A DNA stretch of 64,000 nucleotides from Syngnathus acus (GCF_901709675.1 NC_051092.1:16373128-16437127), one strand, 5' to 3'. Positions 22,407 through 33,819 are shown, numbered from the stretch's first letter. Made by a program: numbers and translations. Notes: generated from the letters alone by a model not told the origin.

Positions 22407-23296
22407 CCGTTTTTTTCCATGTATAATGCGCAAAATTTAACTAATTTATTGTCCTAAAATCTGGGGTGCGCGTTATACATGGGTACAATTTTTTTTTTTT
22501 TTTTGAAGAAAATCATGGTACAACAATTTTTGAAGAAAATCTTGTCACGGATGGTTCTTTACAACGTCACTTTCCTCTCTTTTCATTTTAACCTAACTGA
22601 TCGCGGTGGTGCCTTTCTGGGCAGTCGGAGGAATCAACGCCAACAAAAAAAATACATCCAGCCTATTTAGGAAATCACCAGAAAGATCACCATGACAATT
22701 GTGAATAATAAATAAATAATTATTATATATATTATTATTATAATAATAAATAATTGTGATAAATAACTGGAACATCACTCAAATATTGGTGATCCCGTTG
22801 AGAGTCTCACATATTTCTTCGCTATCGAGTTTGCTACTGCATGCGCAGTGATACTGACCGGCAGAATAACATCCGGTTGTTCCCAAAGATGATTTTTTTT
22901 CTGAAATAATTTTACGTTTACGGACTTAACCCGGCCGGGTCATACCAAAGACTATAAAAATGGGACCCATTGCCTCCCTGCTTGGCACTCAGCATTAAGG
23001 GTTGGAATTGGGGGGTTAGATCACCAAATGATTCCCGAGCGCGGCGCCGCTGCTGCTCACTGCTCCCCTCTCCCCCAGGGGATGGATCAAAATCACACGG
23101 GGATGGGTCAAATGCAGAGGACAAATTTCACCACACCCAGATGCGTGTGTGACGATCATTGGGACTTAAAAAAAAAAAAAAAAAGTCAAAATTTGGGTGC
23201 GTATTATACATGGGTACAGGCTTTTTTCCAGCATCGACATGCCATTTTTAGGGTGCGTATTATACATGGGGGCGCATTATACATGGAAAAAAACGG
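22407..23296. mobile_element. TA-target MITE carrying a SINE, copy 2 (inverted relative to copy 1)
   Basis: The termini are CCGTTTTTTTCCATGTATAA and CATTATACATGGAAAAAAACGG. TA flanks it at 22405-22406 and 23297-23298. The core and the internal SINE (about 22930-23167, plus strand) have the same arrangement as copy 1 at 16359-17297. Confidence 0.85.
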
Positions 23297-23437
23297 TAGT
23301 TCCTGTAACTAGTAGGTACTGCTACCACTACGATTGAAAATAAGTCCATAGATGTATTCAGGGCTAGACTCTAGACTCTAGTGTGCATGTTAGTTGATAA
23401 AATGGTGTGTCTTACCTTTTTTATTTTATTTTGTTAG

Positions 23438-23523
23438 AAAGAAAATGTTTTGTTGAACTTGCACCACAGCTGAAATGGGTGTTAGTTAACTATGGACTGA
23501 CAGGAACAGAGGGTTTACTTGAG
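23438..23523 (+). CDS. Possible host exon on the plus strand inside an sntb2 intron
   Basis: An 86-bp block between a strong acceptor (TTATTTTATTTTGTTAG ending 23437) and a strong donor (GAG|GTAAGT from 23524). The frame starting two bases in is open throughout (28 codons), reading CFVELAPQLKWVLVNYG then LTGTEGLLE. The family is not recognised. It is antisense to sntb2. It could be an exon of a nested gene, a relic of a retro- or DNA-element gene, or a lucky frame. The close agreement of both splice signals with an open frame favours a real exon. Confidence 0.45.
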
Positions 23524-23754
23524 GTAAGTGGTATAAAATTAAACGTGAGTGGATAGAGGAGTTGTTGAGTGAAGCGTTTGCTCATGATTATCAGCACAAG
23601 AACAAAGCGATATGCTGGAATGTACAACTGTACTGGATGATGTTATCATATAAAAACACGCATATTGTAACTTCTCAAAGCAAGACAGCATTCTTGCCAC
23701 ACACACGTACGCACACAGTCAAGACACTCACATACAAAAATTTCCATTTGGTTG

Positions 23755-24420
23755 GGCAGACTGGTACCGGTCTGTGGGTCACTTGGTACCGGGCCGCCAA
23801 GCCGCACAGAAAATAAATATATATTTTTTTTTAGCGACGGTCAATTAATTCAGGTCAAGACGCTCGTCCCGGTCACGTGACATGTTTCTCCAGTCGAGCC
23901 CGCAAAGCTAACAAAAATTAGTAAGAATTTATTTAGAAAAATATTAAAAAATTGGCGATTCTCTCCCAATTGCATCCGTCGGTCCAGGTCAAGACGCTCG
24001 TCTCGGTCACGTGACATGTCACCTCAGTCGAGCCCGCGAAGCAAGCAAATATGAGCAAGAAACAGATGTTTGGAAAGCTTCTTCGGAAAGGGAAAAAAGC
24101 CCAATGAGGAGACGGAAGAAGAAGAGGCTACGACTTCTAAGAAAAGGAAAGCTGCATTTAAAAGAACATTTCTGAAGTCCTACTTAAAATCTGGATTTAT
24201 CGCCACAGGTGACTCTGACGCGCCAAGCCCACTCTGCATAATATGTGGCGACAGGCTAGCTAACGAGGCAATGAAGCCTTCAAAACTGCTTCGGCACATG
24301 GAGACCAAGCATCCTGTATTAAAAGACAAACCTTAACCACTTCGGGTGTCATTGTCTCCGATTACGCCTAGATGGGACCGGCTCGTTTCTGAGAAAATAG
24401 CTCAGTGCTCCCACTAATTC
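23755..24420 (+). mobile_element. hAT element remnant with BED-finger coding end
   Basis: It begins near GGCAGACTGGTACCGGTCTG, a hAT-type terminus. An ATG at 24051 starts a transposase that shifts frame within ten codons. The continuing frame (to 24336) is rich in Lys/Glu, then has TFLKSYLKSGFIATGD and a complete BED-type finger: CIICGDRLANEAMKPSKLLR followed by HMETKH (C-x2-C...H-x4-H). A stop follows at KDKP. The C-terminal two thirds of the transposase is absent. Confidence 0.7.
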
Positions 24421-24480
24421 AACGTAATGGTGAGTTTTATTAATAAAATTCAATAAATAATGAATAAATAATTACTAATA

Positions 24481-24907
24481 CCGTATTTTTCAGACTAAAA
24501 GTTGTTCCGGAATATAGGTCGCATTAGCCATAAAATACACAATAACGTGAAAAAAAACATACATATTTGATATATAATTTATATATCGTTATATGGGCCT
24601 GTGGAATATTTTGAAGTGCAAGTGCCGTCAGCGGCGCGCACCCATTGTTGACATAAAGGACGACCGATGGATTTAATGAATTGGAGTGACACAGATGGTT
24701 TTATAAACGTGTTATTTATGTAATAGTTTTTTTTAATAACTCTGAATGTTACGTCAGGCCCGTTCTCAGCTCTTCGTTTGTGTTTATGTTACGTTAGCAT
24801 ACCTATTCTTTAGCCTGTTGTTGCTCGTTCATGTCTGTTCTTGGTGTTGGATTTTGTCGAATACATTTCCCCCAAAATGCGACTTATACTCCGGAGCGAC
24901 TTATATA
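24481..24907. mobile_element. TA-target tandem-array transposon, copy C (split)
   Basis: It starts CCGTATTTTTCAGACTAAAA after TA at 24479-24480. One array unit (CGTTATATGGGCCTGTGGAA) and inverted subterminal blocks follow, up to CGGAGCGACTTATATA. There the Tc1-like element is inserted at a TA. A further scrap of the family lies at 26466-26536. Confidence 0.7.
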
Positions 24908-24966
24908 CAGTGCCTTGAATAAAAAACTGAAAAGTGGGGCGTGCAATATTATTCGGCCCCCTTGCG

Positions 24967-25986
24967 CTAATACTTTGTAGCGCCACCTTTTGCTGCAATT
25001 ACAGCTGCAAGTCGCTTGGGGTATGTCTCTATCAGTTTTGCACATCGAGAGACTGGAATTCTTGCCCATTCTTCCTTGCAAAACAGCTCGAGCTCAGTGA
25101 GGTTGGATGGAGAGCGTTTGTGAACAGCAGTCTTCAGCTCTTTCCACAGATTCTCGATTGGATTCAGGTCTGGACTTTGACTTGGCCATTCTAACACCTG
25201 GATACGTCTATTTGTGAACCATTCCATTGTAGAATTGGCTTTAAGTTTTGGATCATTGTCCTGTTGGAAGATAAATCTCCGTCCCAGTCTCAGGTCTTTT
25301 GCAGACTCCAACAGGTTTTCTTCCAGAATGGTCCTGTATTTGGCTCCATCCATCTTCCCATCAATTTTAGCCATCTTCCCTGTCCCTGCTGAAGAAAAGC
25401 AGGCCCAAACCATGATGCTGCCACCACCATGTTTGACAGTGGGGATGGTGTGTTCAGGGTGATGAGCTGTGTTGCTTTTACGCCAAACATATCGTTTTGC
25501 ATTGTGGCCAAAAAGTTCGATTTTGGTTTCATCTGACCAGAGCACCTTCTTCCACATGTTTGGTGTGTCTCCCAGGTGGCTTGTGGCAAACTTTAAACGA
25601 GACTTTTTATGGATATCTTTGAGAAATGGCTTTCTTCTTGCCACTCTTCCATAAAGGCCAGATTTGTGCAGTGCACGACTGATTGTTGTCCTATGGACAG
25701 ACTCTCCCACCTCAGCTGTAGTTATCTGCAGTTCATCCAGAGTGATCATGGGCCTCTTGGCTGCATCTCTGATCAGTCTTCTCCTTGTTTGAGATGAAAG
25801 TTTGGAGGGACGGCCGGGTCTTGGTAGATTTGCAGTGGTCTGATACTCCTTCCATTTCAATATAATTGCTTGCACAGTGCTCCTTGAGATGTTTAAAGCT
25901 TGGGAAATCTTTTTGTATCCAAATCCGGCTTTAAACTTCTCCACAACAGTATCTCGGACCTGCCTGGTGTGTTCCTTTGTCTTCAT
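24967..25986 (-). CDS. Tc1-like transposase, intact ORF (DD34E)
   Basis: A 339-residue uninterrupted ORF, the usual length for Tc1-like transposases. It has an N-terminal paired-like helix-turn-helix DNA-binding region (residues 1-115, with KKISQALNISRSTVQAIILK and the linker PRPGRPSKLS). The catalytic domain has WSDETKIELFG (D152), FQQDNDPKLKA (D243) and PDLNPIENLWKEL (E278), so 34 residues separate the second Asp and the Glu. The family cuts and pastes DNA at TA dinucleotides. One deviation is PKLKA where PKHxA is common. The source element lacks one end, so it could only move other copies. No frame break is visible. Confidence 0.92.
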   Translation of the reverse strand: MKTKEHTRQVRDTVVEKFKAGFGYKKISQALNISRSTVQAIILKWKEYQTTANLPRPGRPSKLSSQTRRRLIRDAAKRPMITLDELQITTAEVGESVHRTTISRALHKSGLYGRVARRKPFLKDIHKKSRLKFATSHLGDTPNMWKKVLWSDETKIELFGHNAKRYVWRKSNTAHHPEHTIPTVKHGGGSIMVWACFSSAGTGKMAKIDGKMDGAKYRTILEENLLESAKDLRLGRRFIFQQDNDPKLKANSTMEWFTNRRIQVLEWPSQSPDLNPIENLWKELKTAVHKRSPSNLTELELFCKEEWARIPVSRCAKLIETYPKRLAAVIAAKGGATKY

Positions 25987-26209
25987 GGTTCTCTCTGCGC
26001 TTTAAACAGAACCCTGAGACTATCAAAGAGCAGGTGCATTTATACGGAGACTTGATTACACACAGGAGCAGTCTATTTATCATCATCAGTCATTTAGGAC
26101 AACATTGGATCATTCAAAGATCCTCACTGAACCTCTGGGGTGAGTTTTCTGCACTGAAAGTAAAGGGGCCGAATAATATTGCACGCCCCACTTTTCAGTT
26201 TATTTATTT

Positions 26210-26325
26210 GGGTTAGGGTTAGGGTTAGCGACTTGCAGCTGTAATTGCAGCAAAAGGTGGCGCTACAAAGTATTAGCGCAAGGGGGCCGAATAATATTGC
26301 ACGCCCCACTTTTCAGTTTTTTATT
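26210..26325. repeat. Interstitial telomere-like repeat joined to an inverted duplication of the Tc1 left end
   Basis: GGGTTAGGGTTAGGGTTAG occupies 26210-26228. Bases 26229-26325 are the reverse complement of about 24917-25017 (from CGACTTGCAGCTGTAATTGC to CCACTTTTCAGTTTTT). The element's normal distal sequence then resumes (ATTTGTTAAAAAAGTTTC). Confidence 0.85.
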
Positions 26326-26536
26326 TGTTAAAAAAGTTTCAATTATCCAATAAATTTCGTTCCACTTCACGATTGTGTCCCACTTGTTGTTGATTCTTGA
26401 CAAAAAATAAAAATTTTATATCTTTACGTTTGAAGCGGACTCCAAATTGTCCCTAGGTGTGAGTGCCATGGAGGTGAAAGAGAGCTCCGTAGAGTAGCAC
26501 TGGGCGTGCGTAAAAGCCATAATAGTTTTTCAAACA

Positions 26537-26900
26537 TCCATCCATCCATTTTCTGAACCGCTTAGTCCCCACGGGGGTCGCGGGAGTGCTGGAGCCTATC
26601 CCAGCCGTCATCGGGCAGTAGGCGGGGGACACCCCTAACCGGTTGCCAGCCAATCGCAGGGCACACAGAGACAAACAACCATTTGCACTCGCACTCACAC
26701 CTAGGGACAATTTGGAGTCTTCAATCGGCCTACCAAGCATGTTTTTGGGATGTGGGAGGAAACCGGAGTGCCCGGAGAAAACCCACGCGGGCCCGGAGAG
26801 AACATGCAAACTCCACACAGGGAGGGCCGGAGGTGGAATCGAACCCGCACCCTCCTAACTGTGAGGCGGACGTGCTACCCAGTGCGCCACCGAGCCGCCC
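26537..26900 (-). mobile_element. SINE-B copy, full length
   Basis: The tail (CATC)n lies at 26536-26552. The conserved body follows, and the head complement CAGTGCGCCACCGAGCCGCC ends at 26900. Confidence 0.9.
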
Positions 26901-27392
26901 CGTCTATCAAACAATTAGTTAGAAATTAGTTAATATAACCACAATGTTTGAACACTTAAACAGGGACATAAAGACAGAGAGCAGTTCTGTCTAACTGCAT
27001 AGCCTGTCAACATAGGCAGCCGTGTGATAACGCAGTCCTCAGAGGAGGCTAGACAGGAAGTTGGCTCCTCCGAGCGAATCGTCTTCGGTTTTAAAATAAC
27101 TATAAAAATTCAGCAATTTTGGTTCAAAATGATACAAAACTATTGAAATTAAAAGGAAAATGACTTTATAATAAAAACAATTGAAAATTGTTTCCCCCTT
27201 TTCATGATGGCAGGGGAGGCGTAGCCTCCTCTGACCACACGTCCCTGCTATCAACCCCTGCCTCCTCTTTGTCTTTGCTCACATTTATACATTCATGTGT
27301 AAATGGAACATCAGTGTTAAATACATGTTTGATATCGATTAAACATTGTAACAATAAAACATGTTTTCACAATAGTCACTTTAACACTACCT
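26901..27392. mobile_element. Unassigned DNA with a short hAT-like MITE (27040-27233)
   Basis: CAGAGGAGGCTAGACAGG at 27040 and GGCGTAGCCTCCTCTG ending 27233 form inverted termini around 194 bp of AT-rich DNA. No clear 8-bp duplication is seen. The remainder of the interval has no recognised feature. Confidence 0.4.
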
Positions 27393-27640
27393 GAACAGAC
27401 CCCCAGGAAGACAGAAAAAAAGCCAGTTGGAGTCCAGGACTCACCGTTCTCAAAATGAGGGGGGGAACATATCCTCACGGGGGCGCCATGAGGATCTGTT
27501 CCCCCCCTGTAATTTGGGCTAGAAATGAGGCAACCTGTTCAAATTTGCCACAGTACCTGAACAGACCCCTAGGAAGACAGAAAAAAAGCCAGTTGGAGTT
27601 CAGGACTCAGCGTTCTCAAAATGGTAGGGGGTTGACATTT
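27393..27640. repeat. Direct duplication about 165 bp apart
   Basis: The block from CTGAACAGACCCC through AGGAAGACAGAAAAAAAGCC to GACTCA(C/G)CGTTCTCAAAATG occurs at about 27391-27456 and 27556-27624. Its origin is not recognised. The following 27641-28742 shows no supported feature. Confidence 0.7.
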
Positions 27641-29119
27641 TATATAGAGTTCCTGTTACAATTTTTATCCCCCCTCCCCACCACCTGTCACTTTGCTTGG
27701 GACAAAAGGAGCCTTCAGAACTGAAATTTCTTCTCAATTATTCATTCAAATCAATTCACTCAATCATTCTCGTTATGAAAGATTTTATCACAAAACGTGT
27801 GTGGCTTTTTCTTAAATGAACACGTTTTACATTGCTATAGTGTCAGCATTTAATTATAATGTGCTGTCATTTTAAAGCAAATTAATAAATGCAACAATAT
27901 TAATTTGCTTTGAAAATACCTGCGTAATAAAATGGATGGATGAATGATGATCACAATTAAGTATAATGTCTCCTTTGTAATATATACTCCTTGTAGCATG
28001 TAATGGTACCCAAAAAGAGGAGTTCCTTTGCATCGAGGTTAATGCCAAGAGTTCACGTAATTATATCCTTGCTTTTTGGTGACGTAAATGAGTGTTCCGT
28101 CTGTACGACTGGTCTTTGAATGCACCCCGCTTCAACGGCAGAACGCGAATGAACTTAAAGACATTAAATGAGAATAATCCTTTCTAAACATTTAAATTGA
28201 CTGACGCAAACGTGTGTTCATGTTTATATTGAAAACAACATAGTGCTGACGTCATACGACGCCGTACAGCATGTGCAACTTAATATAAGCTGACCAAAGA
28301 ACCTTGAACGTTGCTTTTTCGGAATGGGGACTTTCTGCTCTTGAGCATTGTCACACGAAAAGGCCAGCGCTGTATTGTATTTTTCCTGAAAACAGAGCTT
28401 TCTTAACAAGAATTGTGATTGAACGCAACCAGCCTGTGTAAGTCTAATTTTGTTTCGGTGTCTTAGTCTTTTCCTAAAACTGAAGAAATAAAACGAGCAC
28501 GCAGTGAGTGAATTGGTTCCCCAGGGGATAGGGAAATTGGTCAAATTGACCTGACCACCAGCATTGTGTTAATTGTCCTGGCAACTTCGTTTCGATTTGC
28601 TCAAAGACTAAGAACTAGGGATATTCCGATCAATAATTCATGATACTGATCGTCCATGAGTGTAATCGGCCGATACTGTTCAGATACGATCACGTGGCTT
28701 TGATGTAAAATTTTCAATTTTAGAACAACGACCACCTATTTTTGTAACGTGCAGAACAGCCAAGTGCGGTTTGACAGAGTCTTTATTTGATCCGGAGAAA
28801 GGGAAAGTTGACGCGCTGGCTGGAAGCCGGGGAACGCTCTCGCCGCGGCACGGCAGATGATTCCGGAGCGCAGCGAGGCAGGGAAAATAGCGTGGGGAAG
28901 TGCCTGTGAGGAGCGAAGCCGTGGTCGAGCGTCGAGTCGGGGCGGGCGGCGAGCAGGACGTGGTCGGAAGCAAGCGATCAGTCAGGACGGGCGGCGAGCA
29001 GAACGTGGTCAACAACGGGCAGATGGTCAGGGCAGGCGGCAGGCAAGACGAGTCAGCGAACGGAACAGGTTGGCAACGGGAGTTAGACGGGTAGAGAGCA
29101 GTGAGCATACGGGTAGCAT

Positions 29120-29861
29120 TAGTGATGGATCCGGCAACACCGATGCGTCGGCGCATGTGTCGAGCTCATAGAGCGAAGCCCCGAGTCGGTGCGCGTATCG
29201 CTTTAAAAAACCGAACGAGCAGCATTGTAGTCTGTCAAGGAAGCACGCTTTTGCTCTGTTAAAGGACGCGCATTGTCAACGGGATGGATCTGCTAAAACA
29301 ATTTCTGATCTTTTGCGGTTCATCCTCGAAGTTATCAAGAATTATGGAGCAGCCCCACGTCAGATACTGGGACAATCAAAAGACCCGCTACACTGCACTC
29401 CATCCTCATCTGTGCCGTGAGTGTGTGTTTTCAACGGCGGGAGAAAGTGTGTCCAAAAAGCCCAACAGGCTCAATTTCAAAACATTGGAAAAACTGTTTT
29501 AAATAAAAAATAGTAAAAAACAAATCTCAGTGCACAAGCATCCTCTTTCACAACACGTTCACTTAGATTTTCATGTTACGATACATGTTCACATTATTGA
29601 TTGACTGTAACGATTAAATAAAATGTATTTTCAATTTAAATGAATATGTGAAACAATACAATATAAAATATAATTACTTAAATTAATTAATGTATATACT
29701 AGGTCATCAAATCAGTGTCAGTCGTGTCTGTCAACAAGGTTGCCTGTAGTATTTTTAAGGTCCAGCGGGTGTCAGCAGTCAGCGACACAGTATCGAGACA
29801 GTGTCAATACAGTTTGCCAATGTGTCGGGACGACACACGACGCCTCATGGACCCATCACTA
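29120..29861 (+). mobile_element. hAT deletion derivative nested in the LTR
   Basis: The termini are TAGTGATGGATCCGGC and GGACCCATCACTA. The exact 8-bp duplication GGTAGCAT lies at 29112-29119 and 29862-29869. It carries the C-terminal end of a transposase. Confidence 0.9.
29284..29502 (+). pseudogene. hAT transposase C-terminus (dimerisation region)
   Basis: The open frame has VRYWDNQKTRYTALHPHLCR, then VFSTAGESVSKKPNRLNFKT and LEKLF, the conserved hAT dimerisation-domain end. The usual stretch before VFSTAGE is shortened. The catalytic part is missing. Confidence 0.7.
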
Positions 29862-30132
29862 GGTAGCATCACGGGACAGACTGACAAAGAGAGTCCTGCT
29901 GGCAGGGTTTAAAGAGCCCAGTCAATCAAGCCAGCCGCAGGTGTGCGTGATTTGGCTCGATTGGCGGGGTGTGGACGTGTGTGTGACAGGTGGAGTTACC
30001 AGGAGGTTGGATGTGACAATTTTTCTTAATCTATTAATCTGTTACAGTTTTTTTTTTCAGTTAATTAATCAGATTTTATTTTGAAGAACAGGACAAATGT
30101 GAGTGCAGAAAATGCACAAACAAATTATGATA

Positions 30133-31551
30133 CTGTGGGGCAAAAAAGTATTTAGTCAGCCACCAATTGTGCAAGTTCTCCCACTTACAAGATAAGAGAT
30201 GCCTGTAATTTTCATCATAGGTACACTTCAACTATGAGAGACAAAATTAAAAAAAAAATCTGCAGATCTCCTCTAGAGCAGTGATGTTTTGGGGCTGTCG
30301 CTGGGCCACAATGGCCAAGACCAAAGAGCTGTCAAAGGAAACCAGAAAAGAAATTGTAGACCTGCACCAGCCAGGGAAGACTAAATCTGCAATAGGCAAG
30401 CAGCTTGGTGCAAAGAAATCAACCGTGGGAGCAATTATTAGAAAATGGAAGACATACAAGACCACTGATAATCTCCCTCGATCTGGGGCTCCACGCAAGA
30501 TCTCACCCTGTGGGGTCAAAATGATCACAAGAACAGTGCACAAAAATCCCAGAAACACACGGGGGGACCTAGAGAATGACCTGCAGAGAGCTGAGACCAA
30601 AGTAACAAAGACTACCATCAGTAACACACTACGTCACCTAGGGACTCAAATCCTGCAGTGCCAGACATGTCCCCCTGCTTAAACCAGTACATGTCCAGGC
30701 CTGTCTGAAGTTTGATAGACAGCATTTGGATGATCCAGAAGATTGGGAGAATGTCATAAGGTCTGATGAAACCAAAATAGAACTCTTTGGTAACAACTCA
30801 ACTCGTCATGTTTGGAGGAGAAAGACTGCAGACTTGCATCCAAAGAACACCATACCTACTGTGAAGCATGGGGGTGGAAACATCATGCTTTGGGAGTGAC
30901 TTTCTGCAAGGGGACCAGGATGACTGATCCGTGTAAAGGAAAGAATGAATGGGGCCACGTATCTTGAGATTTTTAGTGAGAACATCCTTCCATCGGCAAA
31001 AGCATTGAAAATGAAACGTGGCTGGGTCTTTCAGCATGACAATGATCCCAAACACCGCCCGGGAAACAAAGGAGTGGCTTCGTAAGAAGCATTTCAAGGT
31101 CTTGGAGTGGCCTAGCCAGTCTCCAGATCTCAGCCCCATAGAAAATCTTTGGAGGGAGTTGAAAGTCCGTGTTGCCCAACGACAGCCCCAAAACATCACC
31201 GCTGTAGATGAGATCTGCATGGAGGAATGGGCCAAAATACCAGCAACAGTGTGTGGAAAACCTTGTAAAGACTTACAGAAAACGTTTGTCCTCTGTCATT
31301 GCCAACAAAGGGTATATAACAAAGTATTAACATGAACGTTTGTTATTGACCAAATACTTATTTTCCACCCTAATTTGCAAATCTTTTTTTTTTTTTTTTA
31401 AATCAATAAGAGTTTCCGTTTTTTTTTATTTTTTTTTTATTTTGTCTCATAGTTGAAGTGTACCTATGATGAAAATTACAGGCATCTCTCATCTTGTAAG
31501 TGGGAGAACTTGCACAATTGGTGGCTGACTAAATACTTTTTTGCCCTACTG
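30133..31551 (+). mobile_element. Tc1-like element, decayed transposase
   Basis: The ends are CTGTGGGGCAAAAAAGTATT and the inverted AATACTTTTTTGCCCTACTG, with TA at 30131-30132 and 31552-31553. The transposase is in pieces. The N-terminal part (from the ATG at 30311) has KELSKETRKEIVDLHQPGKT, then SAIGKQLGAKKSTV and a stop at about 30680. Later frames show a degraded catalytic core (TKIELFG, near-match to QHDNDPKH) and [20 protein letters not shown] near 31100. At least three frame breaks make it inactive. Confidence 0.9.
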
Positions 31552-31553
31552 TA

Positions 31554-33088
31554 TGTCAGAAATTGAGGCAAATGTAGCTTGTTATTTTCCCCCAGTAAAG
31601 ATAACTGTTTGCAAATGTCCAATACAGATTAAACTCAAACCAGTCAGGTTTACGTAGACCCTTGTATTCCAATTAGAATTAAACCAAATTACCAAATGGT
31701 ATGAAAATACTTATCACAGGGCAAATTAGAATGGAATTTCATTTAGGTTCAAATGGGTAGCAGATTCCTCATTCTCCTGCAGGAGTATGCATATGAAAGT
31801 AAGAGTGCACTCGAGCAATTAAAATATTTAATTGTGATTAATCACATTCTTTGTATTGTTAACTCATAGTTAATTGTACCTTTTATTTATTGTAAAAAAA
31901 ATCCCTTGAATTTTTTTCCCCTGATACATTATTTTAGCAAATTTTGATACCCTTAATATGAAGAGGATTGATTTTCTTATGCAGAAACATTTTTTATTGA
32001 ATTGGATTCAATTTATATAAAGTCACACAAACAGCCACAAATCCACCTTTAATATCTTTTGAGGGAAAATGTGTTGAGTAGGAAAAAAATATATAATATA
32101 TAATGATTTTAATTTCTGGATGACTCATTTGTATGTCACAGTCTCACAGTCCTTGGATTTTCAACATCTTCAGACTATGATTATCAAATTTTTATCCTAC
32201 GTGAGAATTGTCATGGTTAGGGGCAACTTCTATGAAAACTCTAGGAGATTCTTGTCTGCTGTCTCAACAGCGCAAAGTTCATATCTTTGCAGATTTAAGT
32301 ACTCTATTATAGAATTTCCCACCGAAGCCACATGATCAGTTGATCACAATCATGGATGATTACTATCTGTATTGGCAGCGTAAAATCCTGATTTGAACAT
32401 CCCTACACAAAGCATGTTATTAAAAAGGACAAGCAATTCAAAATACCATCATATTTTTGGAACCTAAAAGTATTTGGTATTGATGTCAGCGATACAGGCA
32501 CCAGTTTTGATCAATACCAAAATCTCAGATAATGCAGAGCTCAACTGAAGAGCGGGAAGTCTGTTCCCTCAAGCTGCTGGCCTTGAGACCTGACACCAAA
32601 TAAGTGGAATAAAATCAATGGGTGGGTTATTGTGGAGTGTAAAAAAATACTTATAATGAAATGAATTTCAGAATAATGTTTTGACATAACAAAATGCAGA
32701 AAAAGTGAAGCACTCTGGCTACTTCTTGGAGGCACTATATACAGTACGTAGACACGACAAACGCTTCTACAAGTGATTGGTTCAAGTATCACGAGTGAAT
32801 AATGTTCATTTTCTAAAGAACTCGTACACAAATACTACTGTGAGTCCAAGAATCGCTACATTTTCTTTGAAGTGCCCTGATTTGCTGTAGTTGTTGGATG
32901 ATATTCAAGTACAACTGTTACGATCCCTCCTCATGGCAACAGAGGAAGGTTGTAAAATTGATGTGTGAATTGGCGGTAGGTGATAGTAGAGCTCTACTAT
33001 GGTTTTGGCTGTCTAAACACGCTCGCACGCTCATTCTTTGGTGGATCTAATCAGTGTGGCTGGTGGCAACACCTGACACCAATTAGTA
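31554..33088. other. Unassigned DNA with scraps of hAT and Tc1 ends
   Basis: AATTGTGATTAATCACATTC at about 31832 and TTTGAACATCCCTAC ending near 32405 look like hAT-type ends. CAAATAAGTGGAATAAAATC through GGAGGCACTATATA (32597-32742) resembles a Tc1 3' end. No coding region is supported. Confidence 0.35.
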
Positions 33089-33819
33089 CCGTATTTTTCG
33101 GAGAATAAGTCGCGTTCTTTTTTCATAGTTTGGGTGGGGGGGCGACTTATACTCAGGAGCAACTTATATGTGAAATTATTCACAAATTTTTACTTGATCA
33201 TTAACACATTACTTACTTACTAGTATAGTTGATCACTTCACATGTTATTTTCACTTTAAACCGCATGAGGGTGCACTATGGCAGTGGAATAATTGGAGCC
33301 TCACTGACAATGAGTTCCAATCATTGACTTCCAGAGTCAGGAGATTTAATGATTTGAAATGGTATCATCTGAAAACAGCCTTCAAAATAAAGCACCCTAC
33401 CTCAAATCAAAGCACGGCTGAATAATATAAATAACATGGAGAATTCTTAACAAATACTGTAGATATCTTTTTAGAACAGCTTTTATTATTATAACAATTT
33501 TAATAACAAGGTACAAGTGTACATACTGTAAATATGTTTTTAGAACTTTTTTATTATTATAAAAATTTTTGTAAAACAAGGTATAAAACTCTTAAATGTG
33601 TTTTTAGAACTCTTATTATTATAACAATTTTGCACTGCAATTGTATGGGCACTCCCTGCCTTCTGCTGACGAGTGGGCAACATTTGTGCCATAATTCCTC
33701 AATTTAAAAGTTTTATTTTGAATCTTTTTTTTTTTTTTTAATTTGGGGAAAAAATCCGCGATGTAGTGAAAACGCGCTAAACGAACCGCGATGTAGCAAG
33801 GGATTACTGTAATTTGAAC

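Larger units (their letters stand above)
24908..26440 (-). mobile_element. Tc1-like element with rearranged, truncated distal end
   Basis: It starts CAGTGCCTTGAATAAAAAAC after TA at 24906-24907. The opposite side carries GGGGCCGAATAATATTGCAC twice, separated by a telomere-like repeat. It then runs into family 3'-flank sequence and stops near 26440 without the terminal CACTG/TA. The transposase ORF is intact, but one terminal inverted repeat is missing. Confidence 0.85.
28743..30018 (-). mobile_element. Solo LTR with 5-bp target duplication, interrupted by a hAT
   Basis: The interval starts TGTAACGTGCAG and ends GGATGTGACA (TG...CA) and is flanked by ATTTT at 28738-28742 and 30019-30023. In the minus orientation an AATAAA lies near 28781. 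The GC-rich interior and ending resemble LTRs of fish Gypsy-type elements. No internal region is present, so it is read as a solo LTR. Confidence 0.7.

Noticed and set aside
28857-29171. Arg/Gly-rich plus-strand frame of 104 codons
   Set aside because: It lies in the GC-rich part of a solo LTR and crosses the boundary of a nested hAT, so it is not a gene.
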